A DNA stretch of 64,000 bases from Cryptosporangium minutisporangium (GTDB taxonomy: Bacteria > Actinomycetota > Actinomycetes > Mycobacteriales > Cryptosporangiaceae): the NCBI RefSeq assembly GCF_039536245.1, contig NZ_BAAAYN010000043.1, positions 105,380-169,379 of the forward strand, written 5' to 3'. Position numbers and translations under genes: made by a program. The notes beneath the pieces are model-generated. The model was not told the DNA's origin and did not search any database. It saw only the letters and a program-made list of their open reading frames with translations. Each line of letters opens with the position of its first letter. Positions within the stretch are counted from its first letter, which is position 1. Positions 8,652-16,448 of this stretch are shown here, one piece after another.

Positions 8652-9601
8652 ACCTGCACCCACAAGCTGTTGCAGACCTCGCCAGCGAAACCATTCCACC
8701 GGGCCCGGCGCCCGAGCCGACTCTCGCGGACATCGCCGCAGCACGCGCCGCGGAGAACGACAACGCGCTGGCCCTGGGCGGTCCGCCGGTGCCGGTGGCG
8801 ATCGTCGTCGACCTGGAGGCCGACGGTGTTCCGATCCGGCTCTACAACCCCCGCGGCGGACGCGGCACGCCGGTCATGTTCTTCCTGCACGGCGGCGGCT
8901 GGGTCGGCGACAGCCTGATCACCCACGACGCGGCCTGCCGACGGCTGGCTCATCGGTCGCACTGCGCGGTAGTGGCGATCGACTACCGGCTCGCGCCGGA
9001 GTACCCGTGGCCCGCCCAGGTCGAGGACGCCGTGCACGCGCTGGCGTGGGTCCGTGACCACGCCGACGAACTCGGCCTGGACGTGACCCGGACCGCGGTC
9101 GTCGGGGACTCCGCCGGGGGGACGCTCGCCGCGATCCTTGCTCGCCGGGCCCGGGACGCCCACGTCCCGTTCGACTTCCAGGCGCTGATCTACCCGCCGG
9201 TCGAGCCGTTCCCCGAGCCGCCGCTCGGACCCGACCCGCAGACCGGCGTGGAGCACGGGCTGTCGGTGGCCGAGATGAACTGGGCCTGGAAGACGTGGCT
9301 CGGAGGCGCCAACCCGGACAACGAGGACATCTCACCGGCCCGCATCAAGGACCTGTCCGGCCTGCCGCCGACGCTGATCATCACCGCGGAGTTCGACGTG
9401 CTCCGGGACGGCGCCGAGGCGTTCGGGGACGCGCTCGCCGAGGCTGGCGTCCCGGTGGTCACCACCCGGTACCTCGGTGTGCCGCACGGCTTCTTCCGGC
9501 GGATGGCGGTCTACGACGCCGGGCGCACCGCGGTGGACCAGGTGGCGATCGCGATCAAGGACGTACTGGATCCCATCGCGTTCCCGGTCAGCATGGCGTG
9601 A
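8648..9601 (+). CDS. alpha/beta-hydrolase, hormone-sensitive-lipase-type esterase
   Basis: A 317-residue cytosolic esterase. It has the oxyanion-hole motif FFLHGGGWV, the nucleophile elbow VVGDSAGG with Ser, the acid in EFDVLRDGA, and the catalytic His in GVPHGFFR, in the order of the HSL (type IV) family. Likely hydrolyses short-chain esters; the natural substrate is unknown. ATG 8648 overlaps the DUF1015 stop by four bases. No signal peptide. Confidence 0.92.
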   Translation: MNLHPQAVADLASETIPPGPAPEPTLADIAAARAAENDNALALGGPPVPVAIVVDLEADGVPIRLYNPRGGRGTPVMFFLHGGGWVGDSLITHDAACRRLAHRSHCAVVAIDYRLAPEYPWPAQVEDAVHALAWVRDHADELGLDVTRTAVVGDSAGGTLAAILARRARDAHVPFDFQALIYPPVEPFPEPPLGPDPQTGVEHGLSVAEMNWAWKTWLGGANPDNEDISPARIKDLSGLPPTLIITAEFDVLRDGAEAFGDALAEAGVPVVTTRYLGVPHGFFRRMAVYDAGRTAVDQVAIAIKDVLDPIAFPVSMA

Positions 9602-9624
9602 GCACCGCCTGAGAGGATGCCGGT

Positions 9625-10113
9625 ATGCGCGTCTACCTTGGCTCCGACCACGCCGGATTCGAGCTGAAGCAACACCTGGTCGGCCACCTCACCGACGCAG
9701 GGTACGAGGTCGTCGACATCGGGCCGCACGAGTACGACCCGGAGGACGACTACCCGCCGTTCTGCCTCGCGGCGGCGACGCGGGTGGTCGCCGATCCGGG
9801 CAGTCTCGGCGTGGTGATCGGCGGCTCCGGCAACGGTGAGCAGATCGCGGCGAACAAGGTCGCCGGGGTACGGGCGGCGCTCGCCTGGAACATCGAGACC
9901 GCTCAGTTGACCCGCCTGCACAACGACGCGAACGTCGTCGGCATCGGGGCGCGGATGCACTCGGTCGAGGACGCCACCACGATCGTCGAGGCGTTCCTGG
10001 AGACGAAGTTCAGCGGCGAGGAGCGGCACGCCCGGCGGATCGGCCTGCTGGCCGAGTACGAGCGCACCGGGCAGCTCCCGCCCCTGAACGCGGCCGGCCC
10101 GGACCGGGGCTGA
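9625..10113 (+). CDS. rpiB: ribose-5-phosphate isomerase B
   Basis: Interconverts ribulose 5-phosphate and ribose 5-phosphate in the pentose phosphate pathway. The 162-residue protein opens with MRVYLGSDHAGFELK, has GGSGNGEQIAANK at 66-78 and NDANVVGIGAR around 98. As in the M. tuberculosis enzyme, the E. coli catalytic Cys is absent and Glu72 (in NGEQ) is the likely base. A short gap separates it from the esterase. Confidence 0.95.
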   Translation: MRVYLGSDHAGFELKQHLVGHLTDAGYEVVDIGPHEYDPEDDYPPFCLAAATRVVADPGSLGVVIGGSGNGEQIAANKVAGVRAALAWNIETAQLTRLHNDANVVGIGARMHSVEDATTIVEAFLETKFSGEERHARRIGLLAEYERTGQLPPLNAAGPDRG

Positions 10114-10144
10114 CGGTCTCGGCCTGGACGGGCCCTACGCCGGG

Positions 10145-10597
10145 TCAGGGATTCGGTCGACGGGCCGCGGGTCTGATGCCCGGCGGCAGGGACTCGGTCG
10201 GGACGTACTGGCGGCGGACGACGGTCAGGCTCTGCTCCGCCTCGGCCAGGTCGTCGTCGGTGGGGCGGGACGCGTCTCGGGCTCGCATCGCTGCGTCCAG
10301 GCTGAGCAGCGACGGTCCGGCGCCGACGAGGCCGCGCAGCATCTTGTCGGCCTCCCGGACGTCGCTTCCGGCGTCGGATGCCCGGGTGCGGGCGGTCGTG
10401 GCGGGGGCGTTCGTCGTAGCCGGGGCGTCCGTCTCGGCCGGCGGCTCGCGTCGTCGCCGCGTTCGGTGCCGGTGCCGAGAGGACTCTCCGGCCGGAGCTT
10501 CCGCGGCGGGTGGCCCAGCGGCCGGGGGGCGCCCAGCGGGTGCGGAACCGGCGGCCGCGGCGTCGGCGGGGGACGGTTTCGCCGAATCGTCCGACAT
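10145..10597 (-). CDS. hypothetical protein with low-complexity N-terminus
   Basis: A 150-residue protein. The first half is Ala/Pro-rich with a basic patch (RHRHRTRRRRE, about 41-51) and is probably disordered. The second half, from ASDAGSDVREADKMLRGLVG to the end, looks structured and helical (SLLSLDAAMRARD, DDDLAEAEQSL). It lies between rpiB and nei, convergent with rpiB and divergent from nei. No family is recognised; start is not certain because of the low-complexity region. Confidence 0.55.
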   Translation of the reverse strand: MSDDSAKPSPADAAAAGSAPAGRPPAAGPPAAEAPAGESSRHRHRTRRRREPPAETDAPATTNAPATTARTRASDAGSDVREADKMLRGLVGAGPSLLSLDAAMRARDASRPTDDDLAEAEQSLTVVRRQYVPTESLPPGIRPAARRPNP

Positions 10598-10629
10598 CCT
10601 GCGAACCCCGATCGAGGAGAATCCGAGAA

Positions 10630-11463
10630 GTGCCCGAAGGCCACACGATCCACCGGCTGGCCCGGCGGCACAAGCGGCTGTTCGCCGGCGCTCCGGTGCG
10701 CGCGTCGAGCCCGCAGGGACGCTTCGAGGCCGGCGCGGCGGCGATCGACGGGCTGGTGCTCCGGCGCACCGACGCCCACGGCAAGCACCTGTTCCACGAC
10801 TACGGTGACCGCTGGCTCCACGTCCACCTGGGTCTCTACGGGACCTTCACCGACGGCGCGGGCGACCCGCCCGCGCCCCGGGGACAGATCCGGCTGCTGC
10901 TGACCGGTGGCCGGCTGCGGCGCGGAGTGCTCGCGCCGGCCTGGGCCGAGCTGCGCGGACCGACTGCGTGCGAGGTCCTCGACGACCCGGCGCGGGACGC
11001 GTTACTGGCCAGGCTCGGCCCCGACCCGCTGCGCGCGGACGCCGACCCCGCTCTCGCCTGGGAGCGCATCGGCCGCAGCCGGACGTCGATCGGCGCGTTG
11101 CTGATGCGGCAGGACGTCCTGTCCGGCGTCGGCAACGTCTACCGCGCCGAGGCGCTGTTCCGCGCCGGGATCGACCCGTACCGGGCGGGGCGCGACCTCA
11201 CCGTGGACGAGTGGAACGCTGTCTGGGACGACCTGGTCGTGCTGATGGCCGACGGCGTCCGGCTGGGGCGGATCCTGACGCTGCGCCCGGAGGACAAGAA
11301 GCGGGCCACCGACCCGATCGGCAGCGGACCGCAGCGCGATCGGGGCGTGGGGCGCTACGTCTATCATCGAACCGGACGCCCGTGCCGGATTTGCGGCACG
11401 CCGGTGCAGACCTCCGTGGTGGAGGCACGGAACCTTTACTGGTGCCCGGTCTGCCAGAAGTGA
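10630..11463 (+). CDS. nei: Fpg/Nei family DNA glycosylase/AP lyase
   Basis: Excises oxidised bases and cuts the abasic site by beta/delta elimination. The start GTG 10630 behind GAGGAG gives an N-terminus of (M)PEGHTIHRLARRH, exposing catalytic Pro and Glu after Met removal. The middle has the helix-two-turn-helix region LMRQDVLSGVGNVYRAEALF. The C-terminus carries a four-Cys zinc finger (CRICG, then CPVC). PEGHT rather than PELPE indicates the Nei/actinobacterial Nei2 side of the family. 277 residues. Confidence 0.93.
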   Translation: MPEGHTIHRLARRHKRLFAGAPVRASSPQGRFEAGAAAIDGLVLRRTDAHGKHLFHDYGDRWLHVHLGLYGTFTDGAGDPPAPRGQIRLLLTGGRLRRGVLAPAWAELRGPTACEVLDDPARDALLARLGPDPLRADADPALAWERIGRSRTSIGALLMRQDVLSGVGNVYRAEALFRAGIDPYRAGRDLTVDEWNAVWDDLVVLMADGVRLGRILTLRPEDKKRATDPIGSGPQRDRGVGRYVYHRTGRPCRICGTPVQTSVVEARNLYWCPVCQK

Positions 11464-11468
11464 GTCCG

Positions 11469-11876
11469 TCAGCACATCACGCTCGGCTGGGGCGCCCGTA
11501 CCCGTAGCTCGAACCAGATCCGTTTTCCGGGGTGGGCCGGTCCGCCGGGTTCCACCCCCCAACGATCGGACATCGCGTCGACCAGAGCGAGACCTCGGCC
11601 GGACACCGCGTCCGGATCGAAGCTACCCATCCGGGGCGGTTCGTAGGCGTCGTCGTGCACCTCGATTCGAACGTCCGAGCGGTCGCGGGCAGTAATGATC
11701 AGCACCCGGGCGCGGGACCGGGCATGCACCACCGCGTTGGTCACCAGCTCGGTGACCAACAGTTCCGCCGCGTCGACGAGGTCGACGTCGGCGCGGGGGC
11801 CGAGCGTGTCAGCGACGAACCGCCGGGCCAGTCGTGGGCTCCAGGCGACGGGCTCCAGCTCGATCTGGGCGCGGAT
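11469..11876 (-). CDS. anti-sigma-type HATPase (SpoIIAB/RsbW-like), unusual start
   Basis: The frame encodes IELEPVAWSPRLARRFV, then LLVTELVTNAVVHA (N box), VEVHDDAYEPP and SGRGLALVDAMSDRWGV (G box), the pattern of small Streptomyces-type ATP-binding regulators related to RsbW/SpoIIAB. These often control sigma factors or act near XRE-DUF397 pairs. No ATG or GTG exists between the upstream stop and the conserved region; a strong AGGAGG lies 6 bases before an ATC (11876). The next in-frame start, TTG 11759, would cut away conserved residues. The gene is divergent from the gene at 12138. Confidence 0.75.
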   Translation of the reverse strand: MRAQIELEPVAWSPRLARRFVADTLGPRADVDLVDAAELLVTELVTNAVVHARSRARVLIITARDRSDVRIEVHDDAYEPPRMGSFDPDAVSGRGLALVDAMSDRWGVEPGGPAHPGKRIWFELRVRAPQPSVMC

Positions 11877-12137
11877 CGGGCACCTCCTCCAGATCGCGGG
11901 GCACGGGGTCGTTCATTCCTAGTGTGCCGTTTTGTCATACACCACCCACGCCTGGGTGTGCCTGTAGCCATCTGTGGTCGTCCGCGCCGGACGAATCGGG
12001 ACTCTTGAACGGTACGGATCGGGATGTGACATATACGAAACCTCGCCGCCGTTCGTTCGACAATGCTCAGGGGTAGGCAGGTGTCAGCTCGAGTGGTGGG
12101 CCCACAAGGCCCTCTGCCAGGAAGACAAGGAAGTTCG

Positions 12138-12506
12138 ATGCGGGACCACGTCATCGTGAAGAACGAACGCCGGGCCCTCGCGGCGTACTCGACCAACACA
12201 CAGCCTTCGGTCAGCCCCGAATTCAGCCGATTCCTTCGCGGTGCCGGGGCGGCGCTCGACTGGGCCACCGGCTCGGTGGCCACACCTCCGGTGGGCCTCG
12301 GCGCCGGCCCCGTCGATCCGGAGGCGATCACCGCCGAGATCCGGCTCTGCGACGTGCTGCTCGCCGGCGCGGTGTCGGCGCTGACGCCGATCCGATCCGA
12401 TCCGCACTACGTGAACGGCGTGGAGCACGCGCTGCGCTGGTTCCTGGAGCTCGAGGCCGAGCCGCCGGTGCCGCTGGACGAGCGCCCCGAGGTCCCGGCG
12501 GCTTGA
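12138..12506 (+). CDS. hypothetical protein
   Basis: A 122-residue protein from ATG 12138, preceded by AAGGAAG. It contains SVSPEFSRFLRGAGAALDWATG and a helical half ITAEIRLCDVLLAGAVSALTPI...YVNGVEHALRWFLELE. No signal peptide, membrane span or known domain. It lies about 110 bases upstream of the repeat-peptide gene on the same strand and could share its transcript, though a small GTTGGT/ACCAAC stem at 12507-12525 overlaps its end. Function unknown. Confidence 0.65.
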   Translation: MRDHVIVKNERRALAAYSTNTQPSVSPEFSRFLRGAGAALDWATGSVATPPVGLGAGPVDPEAITAEIRLCDVLLAGAVSALTPIRSDPHYVNGVEHALRWFLELEAEPPVPLDERPEVPAA

Positions 12507-12614
12507 GTTGGTGAAAGCAACCAACGCGACCAGCGTTTGCCGGTACCGCGACTAGGGCACATGCCTCGACGTTCGACCGGCACGACAGCCGGCCCCGCAC
12601 AGAGAGGAACCCCC

Positions 12615-13001
12615 ATGGCGCTCAGCGACGACGACATCGTCACCTCGGGTCCTGGCAGCAACGAAGGCACGGCGGACGCGGGAGCGGCGGGCACGCCGGG
12701 CGTGCACGACGGTGGCGCTGACGGCGGTGCCGATGGCGGCGCGGAAGGTCCTGCGGACGGCGGCGCGGCCGGCGCGTCGGGTACGCACGACGGTGGCGCT
12801 GACGGCGGTGCCGATGGCGGCGCGGAAGGTCCTGCGGACGGCGGCGCGGCCGGCGCGTCGGGTACGCACGACGGTGGCGCTGACGGCGGTGCCGATGGCG
12901 GCGCCGAAGGCACGGCGGACGCCGGTGCGGCCGGTACGCCGGGCGTGCACGACGGTGGCGCAGACGGCGGTGCCGACGACGGTGGTGCGACCCGGCTGTG
13001 A
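12615..13001 (+). CDS. repeat-peptide, candidate modified-peptide precursor
   Basis: A 128-residue, very acidic protein. ATG 12615 follows AGAGAGGAA. A short leader-like N-terminus (MALSDDDIVTSGPGS) is followed by 27-residue repeats of the form [VT]HDGGADGGADGGAEG.AD.GAAG..G. A half unit covers 17-29, full units begin at 30, 57 and 84, and a partial unit starts at 111 and ends in DDGGATRL. One His occurs per unit (31, 58, 85, 112), exactly 27 apart. There is no Cys or Lys and a single Arg. The stop overlaps the GTG of the oxygenase gene (GTGA), so the two are coupled. I infer it may be the oxygenase substrate. Confidence 0.75.
   Translation: MALSDDDIVTSGPGSNEGTADAGAAGTPGVHDGGADGGADGGAEGPADGGAAGASGTHDGGADGGADGGAEGPADGGAAGASGTHDGGADGGADGGAEGTADAGAAGTPGVHDGGADGGADDGGATRL
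12702..12998 (+). repeat. 81-bp direct repeats inside the repeat-peptide gene
   Basis: Near-identical 81-bp units start at 12702, 12783 and 12864, with a partial unit from 12945. Units keep the reading frame (27 codons) and are nearly identical at silent positions, which points to recent duplication or gene conversion. Confidence 0.85.
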
Positions 13002-14359
13002 CCGCGGAGAACGTGCATCCGCTCCGGACGACCGGCTCTCCGGCCGGTCGTCCGGCGCTTCGGCGGTGTGTATCGGTCCCACCGGAGCGGTTCGCCGCCG
13101 AGAACTGGTCCCGCCGTCCGCTCCTGAGCGTCGGCGGCGACTACGCCGATCTGTTCGGACTCCGCGCCGTCGACGAACTGCTCACCCGCCGCGGGCTTCG
13201 GACGCCGTTCATCCGGCTGGCGAAGGACGGGGCGGTCATCGACCCGAGCCGCTACACCGGTCCGGCGGGCGCTGGTGCCGAGATCGCCGATCAGGTCGTC
13301 GACGAGCGTGTTCTGCAGCTCTTCGTCGACGGGGCCACGATCGTCCTGCAGGCGCTCCACCGCACCTGGCCCCCGCTGGTCGACTTCGGACAGCAGCTCG
13401 CCACCGACCTCGGCCACCCGGTGCAGATCAACGCGTACGTCACCCCGCCGCAGAACCAGGGCTTCGCGGCGCACTACGACGTCCATGACGTGTTCGTGCT
13501 GCAGGTGGCCGGTGAGAAGCGCTGGCTGATACACGAGCCGGTGCTCGAGCACCCGCTGCGCGATCAGCCGTGGAACGCACGCGCAGCGGCGGTCGCCGCA
13601 CGGGCGTCCGAGGAACCGGTGATCGACACCGTGCTCCGCCCCGGCGACGCGCTCTACCTGCCGCGCGGCTGGCTGCACTCGGCGCAGGCGCTCGGTGAGA
13701 CGTCGGTGCACCTCACGGTCGGAGTCCACCCGGTGACCCGGCACGCGCTCGTCGACGTGCTCGCCGCGCTGGCGGCCGAGGTCCCGGCGCTGCGCGAATC
13801 GCTGCCGCTCGGTCTCGACCTCGACGATCCGACCGCGGTCGCGCCGGAGCTGACCGCCGTGGTCGACGCGCTCTCCGAGTGGCTGCACACCGCGGCTGGA
13901 AGCGCCGAAGGGGCAGCCGCGGTGGCCGACCGGCTGCGCGCCCGGGTCCGGCCGCAGAGCCGCCCGGAGCCGGTGCCACCGCTGGCGCAGGCCGACGCCG
14001 TGGCCCTGCTCGGCCAGGACAGCACGGTGCGGCTCCGCCGGCACCTGCCGTGCTCGCCCTCGTGCCGCGCGGACGGGTCGGTGGTGCTCCGCTTGCCGGA
14101 CCGGACGCTGACGCTCCCGGCGCTGACCGCTCCGGCGGTGAAGACCCTGCTGTCCGGTGTGCCGGTGCGCGTGGGTGAGCTGCCAGGTCTCGATCCGGAC
14201 GACCGGCTGGTGCTCGTCCGTCGTCTGCTGCGCGAGGCGATCTGCGTCCCGTTCTCCGAGGCCGACGCCGCCGGCGCGGACGTCCCGGCGGATGGCGGCG
14301 CTCCGGCGGACGCGGGCGTCGTCCCGGCGGAGCCGGGGCGGGGCGGCGGCGCGTGGTGA
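12998..14359 (+). CDS. JmjC/cupin-type 2-oxoglutarate oxygenase (ROX-like)
   Basis: A 453-residue protein of the bacterial ribosomal-oxygenase (YcfD, MINA53/NO66-like) JmjC group, Fe(II)/2-oxoglutarate hydroxylases. The iron site is H159-Y-D161 in FAAHYDVHDVF, with the distal His227 in ALYLPRGWLHSA; Lys/Trp in GEKRWLIHE fits co-substrate binding. After the double-stranded barrel (about 30-250) comes a dimerisation/winged-helix region. The last 30 residues (ADVPADGGAPADAG) resemble the repeat peptide. GTG 12998 overlaps the peptide stop and its own stop overlaps the next gene. Relatives hydroxylate Arg or His in ribosomal proteins; here the neighbouring His-containing repeats are the likely target (inference). 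Confidence 0.85.
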   Translation: MTAENVHPLRTTGSPAGRPALRRCVSVPPERFAAENWSRRPLLSVGGDYADLFGLRAVDELLTRRGLRTPFIRLAKDGAVIDPSRYTGPAGAGAEIADQVVDERVLQLFVDGATIVLQALHRTWPPLVDFGQQLATDLGHPVQINAYVTPPQNQGFAAHYDVHDVFVLQVAGEKRWLIHEPVLEHPLRDQPWNARAAAVAARASEEPVIDTVLRPGDALYLPRGWLHSAQALGETSVHLTVGVHPVTRHALVDVLAALAAEVPALRESLPLGLDLDDPTAVAPELTAVVDALSEWLHTAAGSAEGAAAVADRLRARVRPQSRPEPVPPLAQADAVALLGQDSTVRLRRHLPCSPSCRADGSVVLRLPDRTLTLPALTAPAVKTLLSGVPVRVGELPGLDPDDRLVLVRRLLREAICVPFSEADAAGADVPADGGAPADAGVVPAEPGRGGGAW

Positions 14360-15237
14360 CGCTGCCCGCCGCGGCGCGGGCCGAGCCGAAGCCGCGGTGC
14401 TCGGTGACCGCTCGAGCGCGCGGTGACCAGCTGTTCGCGACTGCGGCGCCGGGCGAACGCTGGTTGCTGATCGAACACGGCGGTCCCTGGCCGCGGCGGG
14501 CGTTCGAGGCGTCCCCGGAGTTGCTCCGGATCGCCGAGCGGGCGACTTCGGCCGGTTTCCGCGCCGTGCTGATCCGCCGCCCGGGGCGCGCCCGGCCGGC
14601 CGCGGACCGTGCCTACGCGCTCGTGGATGCCCGACCGGGCCGCGAGGGCGTCTGGTGGGGGACGTTCACCGACGAGCGGGAGTTACTCGACGTCCCGCTG
14701 GAGCCGACCGGCGTGGCGTCTCCGGAGCCGGTCCAACTGGTCTGTGCCCACGGGCGGCACGACACGTGCTGCGCGGTCGAGGGACGGCCGGTCGCCGCAG
14801 CGCTCGACGCCGCTCGTCCGGGCAGCACCTGGGAGTGTTCGCACGTCGGCGGTGACCGCTTCTCCGCGAACCTCGTCCTGCTGCCGCACGGCCTGTACTA
14901 CGGGACGCTCGATCCGGGCACGGCCCTGGCGGTTGCCGAGGCGTACCGCGCAGGCCGGTTGGTGCCCCAGTACCTACGCGGCCGCTCCGCGTTCCCGCCC
15001 GCCGTGCAGGCCGCCCAGCACTACGCCCGCCTCGCCACCGGCGACGACCGGATCGACGCGCTGCGTCCGCTCGGCGCCCAGACTTTGGACGACGGCACGG
15101 TTCGGGTGCGGCTGGACGGGGCGACCATCACCGTCCGCGCGGGCTGGTCGGCGCCGGCCATGCTGACCTGTGCCGCCGACCGACCGCAGCCCGCGCGGAT
15201 CTTCGAGCAGGTCGCTCTTAGTACGCCTGGCCGTTGA
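14353..15237 (+). CDS. sucrase/ferredoxin-like family protein
   Basis: A 294-residue protein of the Suc_Fer-like family, thioredoxin-like [2Fe-2S]-type folds. It shows the signature CAHGRHDTCCAVEGRPVAAAL, then WECSHVGGDRFSANLVLLP and GLYYG. It uses one of two tandem GTG codons (14353 or 14356) overlapping the oxygenase stop, so three genes form one translationally coupled unit. An electron-carrier role for the adjacent Fe(II) oxygenase, keeping its iron reduced, is a reasonable inference. No signal peptide. Biochemistry of the family is poorly known. Confidence 0.88.
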   Translation: MVTLPAAARAEPKPRCSVTARARGDQLFATAAPGERWLLIEHGGPWPRRAFEASPELLRIAERATSAGFRAVLIRRPGRARPAADRAYALVDARPGREGVWWGTFTDERELLDVPLEPTGVASPEPVQLVCAHGRHDTCCAVEGRPVAAALDAARPGSTWECSHVGGDRFSANLVLLPHGLYYGTLDPGTALAVAEAYRAGRLVPQYLRGRSAFPPAVQAAQHYARLATGDDRIDALRPLGAQTLDDGTVRVRLDGATITVRAGWSAPAMLTCAADRPQPARIFEQVALSTPGR

Positions 15238-15595
15238 TCGTCGGCGGTACGACCGTGCGCTCCCACTCCAGGAATCGGTCGGTCTCGGCGAACAGCGCGC
15301 CCGCCAGGTAGACCGCGACCGCGACGTCGTCGGCCAGCCCGAACAGCAGCATGAACGCCTCGGGCATCGCGTCGATGGGAGAGACGACGTACGCGACGCC
15401 GACCCCGAGAAGCGCCAGCTTGAGCCGGGACAGCCCCGGGTAACGGCCGGACGCCGACGCTTTGATCATCCGCGGGATCGCGCCGATGCGGGCCGCGATC
15501 GACGGCGAGCCCGGCCGGGACGCTTCCTTCGCCACCTTGGCGGCGGCGGCGAGCCGAGTCTTACGCCGCAGGGACCCACTTGCGGTGCGAGCCAT
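15218..15595 (-). CDS. DUF1232 (YkvA-like) membrane protein
   Basis: A 125-residue protein starting at ATG 15595 behind GGAGG. The DUF1232 signature is LLGVGVAYVVSPIDAMPEAF with one or two hydrophobic segments. The N-terminus is basic (RRKTRLAAAAKVAKE). It overlaps the 3' end of the sucrase/ferredoxin-like gene by about 20 bases tail to tail. Small membrane protein of unknown function. Confidence 0.85.
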   Translation of the reverse strand: MARTASGSLRRKTRLAAAAKVAKEASRPGSPSIAARIGAIPRMIKASASGRYPGLSRLKLALLGVGVAYVVSPIDAMPEAFMLLFGLADDVAVAVYLAGALFAETDRFLEWERTVVPPTINGQAY

Positions 15596-15680
15596 CCAGG
15601 ACACCTCCGATGGTCGAGACGGCGTTGTTGGTTCCTTGATACCCCGTCTCAGCAACGTGACCCGTCGCGCGCCTGTTCCG

Positions 15681-16364
15681 TCAGTCGGATGTGGCGGTGC
15701 TGCAGCCCTTCGGCGGCGGCGTGTGGCCGGCGGCGAAGGCACCCGGCGGCACGCCCATGAGCTGACGGAACTCCCGTCCCAGGTGTGACTGGTCGTAGAA
15801 CCCGGCCTCGGTCGCCAGCCGGGCCCACGGCGCCGATCCGATCCGGCCGAGCAGGCGTCGGACCCGCTCGATCCGCGCGTAGTGCTTGGGCGAGACGCCG
15901 ACCGCCGCGGCGAAGCGGTTCCGCAGGTGGCGTTCGCTCACCCCCAGGTCGTCGGCGACGGCGGCGACCCCGGCGGGCGGGCGCCCGGCGGTGCCGACCA
16001 GGCGATCGGCGGCCGCACGGACCCACCGCGTCTCCCGCTCGGCGTCCGGTGCGGTGGCGGCCAGGTACGGCCCGAGTGCGGTGCCCGGCTCACCGGGGAC
16101 GTCGAACCAGCGAATCACCAGCTGCCCGGCGTCGATAGCCGGCAGTTCGGAGAGGGGAACCACCCGGTCGGCGAGCTCGGTCAGCGGAACGCCGACCACC
16201 GCGCGTGCCTGGCCGGCGGTCAGCCGGAACCGAGGCGCGAGCGGTTCGGCGTTCGGCCGGTAGTAGAGCGCCCGGGTCCGGGGGCCGAGCGCGACCAGCT
16301 CCGGCTCGCCCGGCGAGCAGACCGAGAGAACGAGCTCGGTGGCGGTGGAGGGTGCGTGCAACAC
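15681..16364 (-). CDS. AraC-family transcriptional regulator
   Basis: A 227-residue regulator. An N-terminal sensor domain (about 1-110) is followed by the AraC double helix-turn-helix: GVAAVADDLGVSERHLRNRFAAAVGVSPKHYARIERV then the second HTH ending DQSHLGREFRQLMGVPPGAF. It is divergent from the SDR-NTF2 operon with an 84-base gap and probably controls it. The inducer is unknown. Confidence 0.92.
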   Translation of the reverse strand: MLHAPSTATELVLSVCSPGEPELVALGPRTRALYYRPNAEPLAPRFRLTAGQARAVVGVPLTELADRVVPLSELPAIDAGQLVIRWFDVPGEPGTALGPYLAATAPDAERETRWVRAAADRLVGTAGRPPAGVAAVADDLGVSERHLRNRFAAAVGVSPKHYARIERVRRLLGRIGSAPWARLATEAGFYDQSHLGREFRQLMGVPPGAFAAGHTPPPKGCSTATSD

Positions 16365-16448
16365 GCTTCGAGCCTAAGCGTCCGGACGGCGGACGCCAGT
16401 GCCGAAACGTCCTATCCGGCGCTGCGTGGCGGCGGCACGGTGGCGGTC

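Noticed and set aside
11741..12331. 196-residue minus-strand frame spanning the divergent promoters
   Set aside because: It runs through a promoter region and in the wrong frame over the ATPase gene; sequence is Arg/Pro/Ser-rich and unlike any family.
12702..12998. CRISPR-like direct repeats
   Set aside because: Repeats are 81 bp, contiguous, without unique spacers, and keep a reading frame.
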